Origin: Rickettsiales bacterium
GTDB taxonomy: Bacteria; Pseudomonadota; Alphaproteobacteria; Rickettsiales; JABCZZ01
Direction: 5' to 3'
NCBI GenBank assembly: GCA_035765535.1
Contig: DASTXE010000004.1
Coordinates: forward strand, 62,001 to 126,000
DNA length: 64,000 nt
How positions within the stretch are numbered: the stretch's first letter is position 1; every line of letters begins with the position of its first letter. The position numbers and the translations under genes are program-made. Shown here one piece after another: positions 54,423 to 62,253 of the stretch. Under the pieces are notes generated by a model that was given only the letters and a program-made list of their open reading frames with translations, had not been told where the DNA came from and made no database searches.

Positions 54423-55468
54423 GACAAACCCGCCATTTCACGCGCAAGTGTTCTGACCAGTTCAGCCGCAGGCATGGACCGGGCAAGCGGTGCGCCCTGC
54501 CCCGCCCATTGCGCGCCGAATCCTCCTTCGCCCTTAGCTAGAGCCGCCGCATTCAGCGCCTTACCTGCATCATACGCAATGGGATAATCCGGCACCGGCA
54601 ACCCTGCAAGCGCTTCGCTCAAAGCGGTAAACCGGTTCGCAAGGCACCGCGCCGGACGGCCTGAAATCATGTCGGTCATCACCGTATGCTGCGCGCCGGG
54701 CCCTTTCAGAGCGGCACGAAACGCATCATTCGCGCTCGATTCCGGACAGGCGATAAAGGCAGTGCCAAGCTGTGCGGCAACCGCGCCAAGGCGCAAAGCT
54801 GCTGCAATACCCGCACCATCCATAATACCGCCGCTTGCGATCACCGGAATATCAAGCCTTTCCACCAGCAGCCTTGTGAGCACAAAAGTACTGAGCGCAT
54901 CGTCATGCGCTTTAGGATCGAACACGCCGCGATGGCCGCCCGCTTCAATCCCCTGCGCCACGCCCGCATCGATCCCTGCGGCCTGGATAGCATGAGCTTC
55001 ATCCAGATTCGTCGCTGTTGCGAGCAATGTAATGCCCGCATTTTTTAATGCCGCAATATAAGCAGGAGACGGAAGGCCGAAATGAAAGCTGACCACGGCA
55101 GGCCGTGCCGCAAGCAGCATATCGAGCATGTCGCCATCTTCACGGAAACTCTTATAGATTTCCCGAATCGACTTCGGCGGCTCAGCATCATACGTTTGGA
55201 AATACGGAGCAAGGGCTTTGAGCCACGCAGCCTCACGTTGCGCATCCGCACGAGCCGCCTCATGCACAAACACATTCACATTAAAGGGCTTGTCCGTGAG
55301 CGCTTTCGTTTCCTCTATCGTACGGCGTGCACAAGCCGCATCCATCGCACCGACGCCCAGCGAACCAAGTCCCCCTGCATTCGAAACGGCTGCAGCAAGC
55401 ACAGGCGTGGATACACCCGCCATCGGCGCCTGTATGATCGGCAATTCAATTCCCAGTTTTGAAAACAC
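54419..55468 (-). CDS. Nitronate monooxygenase (2-nitropropane dioxygenase family)
   Basis: FMN enzyme oxidising alkyl nitronates such as propionate-3-nitronate. 349 residues of TIM-barrel type: [53 protein letters not shown], the [19 protein letters not shown] active-site motif containing the catalytic His, [32 protein letters not shown], and [17 protein letters not shown]. Secure at family level. Confidence 0.93.
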   Translation of the reverse strand: MFSKLGIELPIIQAPMAGVSTPVLAAAVSNAGGLGSLGVGAMDAACARRTIEETKALTDKPFNVNVFVHEAARADAQREAAWLKALAPYFQTYDAEPPKSIREIYKSFREDGDMLDMLLAARPAVVSFHFGLPSPAYIAALKNAGITLLATATNLDEAHAIQAAGIDAGVAQGIEAGGHRGVFDPKAHDDALSTFVLTRLLVERLDIPVIASGGIMDGAGIAAALRLGAVAAQLGTAFIACPESSANDAFRAALKGPGAQHTVMTDMISGRPARCLANRFTALSEALAGLPVPDYPIAYDAGKALNAAALAKGEGGFGAQWAGQGAPLARSMPAAELVRTLAREMAGLS

Positions 55469-55515
55469 GAGCTACCCCTTCATTGCGATATCATAAACTT
55501 ATTTTGTATATCTTA

Positions 55516-55521
55516 TATAAT
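55516..55521 (+). promoter_or_regulatory. Probable -10 box of the secreted-protein gene
   Basis: TATAAT in an AT-rich stretch 48 bases before the TTG start. A good -35 box at the right spacing is not apparent. Confidence 0.35.
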
Positions 55522-55568
55522 CTGCTACTCAGAGTATATATACAGAGAGCAAAATAGGAGTCAGAAAA

Positions 55569-56327
55569 TTGGCTTATAGTACAATCAAGACTTACTCTAC
55601 TGCAATGGCAGCGGCTTTAGTAGCCTTCGGTTTTTCACTGCCCGCACTGGCAGGTCCTTACCGGGTGGATTCTCCCACGGTCGACCCCGGCATCCTGTCT
55701 CTTGAAACCCGTAACCATTTCGACTCCGACCACCGCGCCGCGGATGACGGGCTGCAGGGATACCAGCTCCTGATGAAATACGGCATGACGGACCGTATGA
55801 GCATTGAACTTAAAACAGACGGTGAACACCGCCCCGATCAGGATTTCGTAGCAGCCTCCTCGCAGATGGAAGTGAATTACTGGCTCACCAAACAAAAAGA
55901 TAACTGGTTCTTTGACACGGCGGTTCGCGGTTATTACCGGGTCAGTGAAGAAAGCGGCGTTCCCGATGCGGTCGGCAGTAAATTTCTGGTGATGAAAGAT
56001 CTGGGAAAATGGACGCATGTGGCCAACCTCCGTATCGAAAAGGAAGTAGGCGAAAATGCCAGTAAGCGAACAGAATTCGCATTCCTGTGGCGCACGAAAT
56101 ATAACTATAAAACAGAATTCAGTCCCGGATTTGAAATCTATGACGGCTTCAGGGAATTCAGCCATGTGGGCACTTACAACGAGCAGAAATACAATGCCGG
56201 CCCGGTCTTCTTCGGCAAACTGGGCGACCATGTGCGCTACGATGTCGGTTATCTGGTAGGGATTTCAGGAGCCGCCGTGGATAATATCATCAAAATCAAC
56301 CTGGCCTATGAATTCCCTTATCCTTAG
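55569..56327 (+). CDS. Secreted beta-rich protein, probable outer-membrane barrel
   Basis: 252 residues. TTG start at 55569 with AGGAG eight bases upstream, followed by a signal peptide (MAAALVAFGFSLPALAG). The mature part alternates polar and hydrophobic residues with aromatic ends (MEVNYWLTKQKDNWFFDTAV, NYKTEFSPGFEIYDGF, HVRYDVGYLVGISGAAVDNI) and ends with Tyr-Pro after an amphipathic strand, as outer-membrane barrels do. No family is recognised. It is the last chromosomal gene before the island boundary. Confidence 0.75.
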   Translation: MAYSTIKTYSTAMAAALVAFGFSLPALAGPYRVDSPTVDPGILSLETRNHFDSDHRAADDGLQGYQLLMKYGMTDRMSIELKTDGEHRPDQDFVAASSQMEVNYWLTKQKDNWFFDTAVRGYYRVSEESGVPDAVGSKFLVMKDLGKWTHVANLRIEKEVGENASKRTEFAFLWRTKYNYKTEFSPGFEIYDGFREFSHVGTYNEQKYNAGPVFFGKLGDHVRYDVGYLVGISGAAVDNIIKINLAYEFPYP

Positions 56328-56337
56328 TAAGTAGGAC

Positions 56338-56351
56338 TGGTGCCCCGGCGG
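56338..56351. other. att-like copy of the tRNA-Arg 3' end (left island border)
   Basis: TGGTGCCCCGGCGG at 56338-56351 equals the tRNA-Arg 3' sequence TGGTGCACCCGGCGG (60303-60317) except for one missing A. It lies 10 bases after the preceding gene and just before integrase-type repeats, as expected for the distal attachment site of a tRNA-inserted island. Confidence 0.55.
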
Positions 56352-56412
56352 CTATCATATTAAGACTTAATATGAGCAGAATTGCTCGACTTATAGGAAT
56401 GGGGAATTTTTA

Positions 56413-56433
56413 GTTACCCCCAGAGTTACCCCC
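56413..56433. repeat. Two GTTACCCCC direct repeats at the left island end
   Basis: GTTACCCCC at 56413-56421 and 56425-56433, spaced 12 bases apart. The same 9-mer recurs next to the integrase at the other end (60139-60197), so these are probably arm-type integrase-binding sites. Confidence 0.6.
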
Positions 56434-56488
56434 ACACCGCTCATGGTAGCGCCTCAAACTTATCGTCTTCTATCATCTTTATCACACT

Positions 56489-57409
56489 TCATATTGCTAA
56501 ATTTTTAGGCAACCAGTTCTCTGCACCATACGGATATATGTATATTTCATTCAGGCTCCACTGAGGAACTTCTTGAAAACTAAAGAATGACCTCAAAGAT
56601 GATTGCCGAATACGGTCTGAATGTAGACCGTACTGACCTGCTATTAATATACCACAGGCTGTAACTGCATTAAAAGCTTGGCAAAGAGTTGCCTGCTCAA
56701 AATTATTCTCTCTATCGTGTTTTGCTGCGTTATATGCATCATACCATTTTAAGGATCGCGAAGGATTTGCTATATCCCATCCCTCAAAGGGCTTGGTGGG
56801 CAATAGCCATGGGTAATTTGGATAAACAACTGCATATTCATCAAGCCGCATGACTTTATTAAGTTTCACATAATCGTTGGTATTAAGATTTGCTGCTGTA
56901 TAGCCATTGGCAGTTAGAATGCCACGCCAATGACTTTCGATCTCTGTGCAGGCAAGAATCAACAAGTTACGTATATCATGACCAAATGCATCAGATGTCT
57001 TATCGCTTGGATGGATTGTCTGACATATGCGATTAAGCTGGGTTGTCAGTGCATCGAGCTGACCGCATGCTATAGCAATTGAATTAGCTTCATTTTTAAC
57101 ACTTGGACTTGTTCCCGGAGATTCATGCACATGTTGATCTACTGGGCGCGCTATTCTTGGGTAGTACTGTCCCGGTTCTAAATCAACTTTATGAAAAGGG
57201 TTTTTACCGTGCGGCTCAAACCAAGGTGTTGCGTTACGAATGGTATCCCAGATTGTCTCACCCGATTTAGCTTTAAAGTAAGCCCCAGCAACCTTTTCTG
57301 GCTCATGAATCCCAAGTCGACAAGCCGAATCATGATCTATTTTCCATACATCAAAAGTTGGTTTTGATTCGTGACTCAACCGATCCGTTGTTCGTATGTA
57401 ATATTCCAT
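56489..57409 (-). CDS. Hypothetical island protein, HEPN-like helical C-terminus
   Basis: 306 residues, soluble, AT-richer than the chromosome around it. N-terminal half is unremarkable (TFDVWKIDHDSACRLGIHEP). The C-terminal half has two long helices and the motif WYDAYNAAKHDRENNFEQAT, an arrangement seen in HEPN-like nucleic-acid-cleaving or -binding proteins, where a K/R-x-H-type motif packs between helices. I cannot name a family. Island cargo; may act in defence, but this is inference. Confidence 0.65.
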   Translation of the reverse strand: MEYYIRTTDRLSHESKPTFDVWKIDHDSACRLGIHEPEKVAGAYFKAKSGETIWDTIRNATPWFEPHGKNPFHKVDLEPGQYYPRIARPVDQHVHESPGTSPSVKNEANSIAIACGQLDALTTQLNRICQTIHPSDKTSDAFGHDIRNLLILACTEIESHWRGILTANGYTAANLNTNDYVKLNKVMRLDEYAVVYPNYPWLLPTKPFEGWDIANPSRSLKWYDAYNAAKHDRENNFEQATLCQAFNAVTACGILIAGQYGLHSDRIRQSSLRSFFSFQEVPQWSLNEIYIYPYGAENWLPKNLAI

Positions 57410-57460
57410 TACCCCTCTTCACAAGAAATACCTACAATCAATTATCAGAGCCTTCTGAAG

Positions 57461-57733
57461 CTAATATTGCTGGCAATTTATTCCGTATTCCGAAACCGCT
57501 GACTCAAAATCATTCTGTGCACTTTTAAGGCGATTAAATGCTAGCGAACAATCATCATGACCATGACTATCGGACACACAATTTGAATAGTGCTTCATAG
57601 CATAGCCTATATCTTGGAGTGCAGCATTATAGGTATCTATAGATGACTGGCATTCATAAGAGTCAGCATATGCTATCGATGCCATCCCGCACAAACTGAT
57701 CGCAACAATGGTAACATATACTACCCCTCTCAT
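57461..57733 (-). CDS. Small secreted island protein
   Basis: 90 residues with a signal peptide (VTIVAISLCGMASIAYA) and a helical mature part with four Cys residues (YECQSSIDTYNAALQDIGY, SNCVSDSHGHDDCSLAFNR, ending INCQQY), spaced as two pairs. Overlaps the stop of the PDZ-lipoprotein gene by four bases, so translated together with it. Function unknown. Confidence 0.7.
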   Translation of the reverse strand: MRGVVYVTIVAISLCGMASIAYADSYECQSSIDTYNAALQDIGYAMKHYSNCVSDSHGHDDCSLAFNRLKSAQNDFESAVSEYGINCQQY

Positions 57734-58563
57734 TTGCCATCCCCATGAGTTATTACTTCTTTAGCAACAGACAGTATTTTAACTTCCTTCTTCAGAATTT
57801 TTCCATCGCGATACAATTTGAGAGTAACGCTCTGCCCTTCATATTTATTCAGAAGCTGCCCATATTGCTCTTGTGAATAGACCTTATCACCTTCAACAGA
57901 GAGTAATATATCACCTGGAAATATATTGGCTTCAAATGCTGGGGTTCCCTCAACTACATCCGATACTCGGAGGCCACCGTTTGAATTGAGGCGTTTTCGC
58001 GTTGCAATATCAAGCTCGGAAGACTGGGCATCAAAAAATAATCCGAGACGCGCTTTAGCCTTTGCAAGATAAACAGCTCCAAATTCTGATCGCTGTATTG
58101 AATATGGCATCATCAGAGTTTCGCTGCCATAGGTTGTTGTCGTTCCGGTCCCATAAGCATTAACCACTCCCCCCGGCCCATATGCCGTAGCATTAGCGGT
58201 AGAGTATGATGTAGACGTCGTGGGAATTGTCACAGGTGCTACACCTGAAACGGTGCGGGAATAATGTGAACTGACGAGTACAATCTGCGCTCCTATTTTT
58301 TTTGCCTGTGCTCTAGCCTGATCGTCAGTGATCGAAGCACTAGGAGCTTCAAACGCGGAATAGCCAATAACAAAATATCCTTTCCGTATTAAGGCATGTA
58401 TATCGTGAGTAAAATTATTTGAAGGATAAACCTGTATATCTGCTGACAACGCTTCATAATACGGGTTTACCCTTGCATCCGGAGCACCTTGGTAAAACTG
58501 AGAGTAGGGATTTGCACATGCAGTTAATATACAAAGCAGGAAGAAAACTATACCGCGCCTCAT
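57730..58563 (-). CDS. PDZ-domain lipoprotein
   Basis: 277 residues from ATG 58563. Lipoprotein signal with lipobox LTAC. Middle repeats rich in Ser/Thr/Tyr/Gly (TSTSYSTANATAYGPGG). C-terminal PDZ domain (GGLRVSDVVEGTPAFEANIFPGDILLSVEGDKVYSQEQ, then YEGQSVTLKLYRDGKILKKEV) without a protease domain. Likely anchored in the outer membrane as a scaffold. Operon with the downstream small secreted protein; island cargo. Confidence 0.8.
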   Translation of the reverse strand: MRRGIVFFLLCILTACANPYSQFYQGAPDARVNPYYEALSADIQVYPSNNFTHDIHALIRKGYFVIGYSAFEAPSASITDDQARAQAKKIGAQIVLVSSHYSRTVSGVAPVTIPTTSTSYSTANATAYGPGGVVNAYGTGTTTTYGSETLMMPYSIQRSEFGAVYLAKAKARLGLFFDAQSSELDIATRKRLNSNGGLRVSDVVEGTPAFEANIFPGDILLSVEGDKVYSQEQYGQLLNKYEGQSVTLKLYRDGKILKKEVKILSVAKEVITHGDGK

Positions 58564-58717
58564 GATTGAAATACTCCCAATGTGAATCCCGTATTGGTTC
58601 AACATAGAGGGATGTATATTTTTGGCAATTATTATTTCATTATGACACACCTCATTTCTCTATACCTCACATTATATAAAGAGGAATAGCGACTGCGGAA
58701 TGAGTTTGAAGCGTTGG

Positions 58718-58747
58718 TTGCGGGGGCGTCGGCTAATATGCTATAAT
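58718..58747 (+). promoter_or_regulatory. Promoter of the MEDS gene
   Basis: TTGCGG (58718-58723), 18-base spacer, TATAAT (58742-58747). Transcription would begin near 58754, which excludes start codons upstream of that point. Confidence 0.65.
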
Positions 58748-58780
58748 ATGTATTATTCAATCTCATCTGTAATTTTTCAT

Positions 58781-59344
58781 ATGGACGCACTACCCAGACA
58801 TCAATGCATTGTCTATGGAGGCCAGCCGACGCTTCATTTACAAAGCCTGGCGCTGACGATCATTGGCAAGCTGAAGGGCAAGAAACGTTGCCTGTACCTG
58901 AACAGCCCGGCGATGGTTGCTGAAATGCGGACCGCACTTATAACGGCGGGACTTGATCCGGCGGCGGAAATCAAAAAAGGATCTTTGGTCTTTGTGTCGG
59001 ACCAAAATCATCTGGTGGATGGCAAGTTCGATGTCGACAAGATGATGGATATGCTGAATATCACGCTACAACAGGCGCTGGCTGACGGTTACACCGGCCT
59101 GTGGGCAACCGGTGATATGACCTGGGAATTCGGCAGTGAAAAGAACTTCGCTAAGCTTTTTGAATATGAGCAGCGGCTGGATATATTCATGAAACACAAT
59201 CCGGGGTTATCCGGCGTCTGCCAGTATCATCGGGACAATATACCAATCGAGGCTATCGAAACAGCAGGTCGCGTCCACCCGGCGATGTATGTCAGCGATA
59301 CGCTATCTCACATCAACCCGGATTATGAACTACCTGCAGCCTAA
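58781..59344 (+). CDS. MEDS-domain protein
   Basis: 187 residues. The MEDS (methanogen/methylotroph DcmR sensory) pattern is visible: QCIVYGGQPTLHLQSLALTI, GKKRCLYLNSPAMVAEMRTAL, KGSLVFVSDQNHLVDGKFDV, GYTGLWATGDMTWEFGSE, and EYEQRLDIFMKHNPGLSGVCQYHRD. MEDS domains usually sit beside histidine kinases or HTH proteins; here the domain stands alone in the island. ATG 58781 is chosen because the promoter overlaps earlier in-frame ATGs. Confidence 0.8.
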   Translation: MDALPRHQCIVYGGQPTLHLQSLALTIIGKLKGKKRCLYLNSPAMVAEMRTALITAGLDPAAEIKKGSLVFVSDQNHLVDGKFDVDKMMDMLNITLQQALADGYTGLWATGDMTWEFGSEKNFAKLFEYEQRLDIFMKHNPGLSGVCQYHRDNIPIEAIETAGRVHPAMYVSDTLSHINPDYELPAA

Positions 59345-59358
59345 CCATCCTTTATCAT

Positions 59359-59613
59359 TTATTCTTTTTTAGACTTATCAAAAGCATCTAGAAGGATTTT
59401 TGTTTCATTCGCTATGGAGCGCTTCCCTGGCTTTTTCTTGGTAGCCCTAGGATTTTCAATAGGAGGAATCCCTTCTGTCACGCTTGCAACGTAGCTCCAG
59501 CCGTTTTGTCTGGATCTGGTTTCTAATGCCCGAACTTTCTCTTCTACCGCATCTTTAAAGTTGGATCGGGAACGCGACGTGCGCGCCGCTGCAAATCCAT
59601 CGCTTGATAGCAT
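59359..59613 (-). CDS. Short ORF after the broken integrase
   Basis: 84 residues, basic, beginning inside the integrase 3' part in another frame (SRSNFKDAVEEKVRALETRS) and ending LLDAFDKSKKE. The first residues may be the shifted continuation of the integrase; the rest matches nothing I recognise and lacks the catalytic R-H-R-Y residues. Confidence 0.3.
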   Translation of the reverse strand: MLSSDGFAAARTSRSRSNFKDAVEEKVRALETRSRQNGWSYVASVTEGIPPIENPRATKKKPGKRSIANETKILLDAFDKSKKE

Positions 59614-60134
59614 ATCTGCCCACAGTTCTGTAATGCTCTATGGGCAGTCTCCAGTGCCTTACGATCCTCTATGCGCCTGATGCAGGTAAGCAGCACTGAG
59701 GGCGTAATCTCCCTTATCGGCTTGTTACCCAGCCAAGGAAAAATGCAGCGCTCCAACCTGCGGATCACTTTGTCTGCATGCCCTGGCGTCCAGCCTTCTG
59801 AGAATTTCGCCCACCACTCACGCGCAATAACTTCAAAGGTATTGGCCGCAAGTTCTACCTGGGTAGCCTTTACAGCCTTCCTGTTATCACTGGGATCAAC
59901 CCCGTTAGCTAACAGCTTGCGAGCTTCTTCTCTACGTTCCCGTGCTTCCTTCAAAGATACCTCGGGGTATGTGCCAAGGGACAATAGCTTCTCCTTACCC
60001 CCAAATCGGTATTTAAGACGCCACCACTTACCCCCAGCCGGTTTTACAAGCAGGAACAGGCCACCGCCATCAAAGAGCTTGAGCGCCTTGTCCTTGGCCT
60101 TTGTGTTGTTGATAGCAGTAGCAGTGAGCTTCAT
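59544..60134 (-). pseudogene. Truncated tyrosine integrase (P4/DUF4102 type)
   Basis: 196 residues remain of a family that is normally about 400. N-terminal DUF4102 arm-binding domain (KALKLFDGGGLFLLVKPAGG, WWRLKYRFGGKEKLLSLGTYPEVSLKEARERR) and core-binding domain (ALETAHRALQNCGQI) are present. The frame then breaks and the catalytic domain with Arg, His and Tyr is missing. It lies next to the tRNA-Arg 3' end with GTTACCCCC arm sites upstream. The island can no longer excise by itself. Confidence 0.88.
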
Positions 60135-60138
60135 AATT

Positions 60139-60197
60139 GGGGGTAACTCATTTTACAAACTTCGCAGTTACCCCTGAAGTTACCCCCGGTTACCCCC
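60139..60197. repeat. GTTACCCCC repeats at the integrase end
   Basis: GTTACCCC(C/T) occurs at 60167-60175, 60179-60187 and 60189-60197 in direct orientation, and inverted as GGGGGTAAC at 60139-60147 just before the integrase start. It matches the repeats at 56413-56433. Confidence 0.65.
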
Positions 60198-60302
60198 AGA
60201 TGTCAAGAAATGGCATGAGACGACCTGAAGCAATCAATATGACCACAGCAGGCAGATTACCTATAATTATGAGTGATTATGAAATACCGTGAGATAAGAA
60301 TT

Positions 60303-60379
60303 TGGTGCACCCGGCGGGATTCGAACCCACGACCTTCGCCTTCGGAGGGCGACACTCTATCCAGCTGAGCTACGGGTGC
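60303..60379 (-). tRNA. tRNA-Arg (anticodon CCG), CCA encoded, island insertion site
   Basis: Minus strand: acceptor GCACCCG pairs with CGGGTGC, D-arm GCTC...GAGT, anticodon stem TCGCC/GGCGA with loop CTCCGAA (anticodon CCG), T-loop TTCGAAT, discriminator A and genomic CCA. The 3' end borders the island and is the source of the att-like copy at 56338. Confidence 0.95.
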
Positions 60380-60535
60380 CTGTGGCGGCTAAAAAGCAGC
60401 CAAATGTTTAGTAGAGCAACCCTCACCAATTGTCCAGCCCGCTTTAACTCACGAAAAAAGATACAAAATCCGTAAAATTTTACTCTACCTTAAATTGCAG
60501 ATACCTTATTTGGCAAAAATGGGTTATAATGCAGA
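60380..60535. other. Leader region of the pilin-NHL gene
   Basis: 155 bases. Contains TATAAT at 60525-60530 only five bases before ATG 60536. No Shine-Dalgarno is seen. Confidence 0.45.
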
Positions 60536-62200
60536 ATGATGAAACGCGGTTTTACGCTGATCGAGCTCTCCGTGGTGCTGGCAGTCCTTTCTGTGGTGAT
60601 GGCCGGCGGCCTTTCCATACTGACCGTGAGCCTCCAGCAGACGCAATATGATGAAACCGTCAATAAAATCCATACGATTAAGGACGCGCTGCTGAGTTAC
60701 AGCACCGCTTTCTCCCGTCTGCCCTGCCCGTCCAGCCTTACAGCGCCTCCCACTAATGCCAGCTACGGCGCTGAAGTCAGCAGTCCCGGCAGCTGCAGCG
60801 GAGCCAATTACACCAATTCCGGCGTAGCCGAAGGCGGCGTGCCCACACGTGTGCTGCAGCTTCCCGATACGTATATGTACGATGCCTGGGGCCGCAGGCT
60901 GCGCTATGCCGTGGATACAAGTTTCACCTATGCAAGCGGCTCCAACGCTGGGCTGCCCGCTCCCATCGGCGGCATGGGCGTTCCCAGCGCCACCCCTATC
61001 ACGGTGAAGGACGCCGCAGGGGCCGCACGTGTCGGAAACGCAGTGTATGTCATTCTAAGTCACGGCGCAAACGGACATGGCGCTTTCACTAAAACCGGCA
61101 GCCAGATGAATGGCGCCAGCAACAATACGGATGAATGGACCAACTGTCATTGCGACGGATCTATTGTAAGCACAGGCTACTCGCCCACTTACATTCAGCA
61201 TAGTGCTAACTACCAGACCGCAGGCGACCCAAGATACCGCTTTGACGATATCGTATCCTTCGCGCAGCCCTGGCAGCTCGCTTCCCAGTCCTCTTCGGTG
61301 TCTGCCCTTTCCGCAACATTGCCGAATTACATTTTTCTGATTGATTACAACAACAGCAAATTCTGGAAATATAACGCCAACACGAAAACCTGGAGCAACC
61401 CGACCGTTGCAGGGCTCAATAACCCGCAGGCGCTCGGAGTGGATAGCAGCGGCAACATCTATATCGGCAACGATACGGGCAGCGCCATCTATAAATACAC
61501 CAACAGCACAGCAACCTGGGCGGCCTGGTCCGTCACCGGCGTAAGCCGCCCGAGCGCCATCATATTTGACACAAGCGGCCATATCTATATTTCAAACTAC
61601 GGCGGAAACAATATCACCGAGTATAACTCGAGCGGCGGCAGCCCCATCAAAACCCTGACAGACGGCTTTACCGGCCCTCAATCCATTGCGCTTGACGGCA
61701 GCGGCAATCTCTGGGTGGCCGACAGCTATGTCCCCAACTGCAATAACCTTGCAGGCTATGGTGCCACCACCGCTGCAGGTACGGGATTATGCATTGCCAA
61801 ATATAACGGCACGTCCTGGACCACCATTGGCAAAGCTGGCACCGGTCAGGGTCAGTTTTATGAACCGCAGGGACTTTATGTCGACGCCAATCAGGTGCTA
61901 TGGGTAGCTGATTACGGCAATAACCGCATACAGAAATGCTCGCTCAGCACCGACTGCTCCGTGACCACCAACTGGACCGTCTACGGAGGCACATCAACTG
62001 GAACCGCCGCCGGACAGTTCAACACCCCCAGCGGTATCTGGGGAGATGCACAGGGCAATATCTGGGTCGCAGACGGACACAACCGCAGGCTGCAGGTGTT
62101 TTGGAAAAAAACGCAGCAATGGGATATTTTCGCGGATATGACCCTCGTGACAACACAATCGTTATTCTTCTCCTATCCGATTGTAACCATGGGCAGATAG
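60536..62200 (+). CDS. Type IV prepilin-like protein with NHL-type beta-propeller
   Basis: 554 residues. The N-terminus MMKRGFTLIELSVVLAVLSV is a class III prepilin leader with cleavage after Gly5 (MMKRG) and Glu at position 5 of the mature protein. Residues about 50-260 form a pseudopilin-like globular part shared with the next gene (YMYDAWGRRLRYAV, LSHGANGHGAFTKTG). After about 265 come repeated NHL/strip motifs such as ALDGSGNLWVADS, VDANQVLWVADYGNNRIQ and GDAQGNIWVADGHNRRLQVF. A -10-like TATAAT ends five bases before the ATG and no Shine-Dalgarno is visible, so the mRNA may be leaderless. Confidence 0.85.
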   Translation: MMKRGFTLIELSVVLAVLSVVMAGGLSILTVSLQQTQYDETVNKIHTIKDALLSYSTAFSRLPCPSSLTAPPTNASYGAEVSSPGSCSGANYTNSGVAEGGVPTRVLQLPDTYMYDAWGRRLRYAVDTSFTYASGSNAGLPAPIGGMGVPSATPITVKDAAGAARVGNAVYVILSHGANGHGAFTKTGSQMNGASNNTDEWTNCHCDGSIVSTGYSPTYIQHSANYQTAGDPRYRFDDIVSFAQPWQLASQSSSVSALSATLPNYIFLIDYNNSKFWKYNANTKTWSNPTVAGLNNPQALGVDSSGNIYIGNDTGSAIYKYTNSTATWAAWSVTGVSRPSAIIFDTSGHIYISNYGGNNITEYNSSGGSPIKTLTDGFTGPQSIALDGSGNLWVADSYVPNCNNLAGYGATTAAGTGLCIAKYNGTSWTTIGKAGTGQGQFYEPQGLYVDANQVLWVADYGNNRIQKCSLSTDCSVTTNWTVYGGTSTGTAAGQFNTPSGIWGDAQGNIWVADGHNRRLQVFWKKTQQWDIFADMTLVTTQSLFFSYPIVTMGR

Positions 62201-62253
62201 CCCTATAATAATCATTGCATGGCCGTTGGGGCTTTGTTACTTGATAATGTAAT

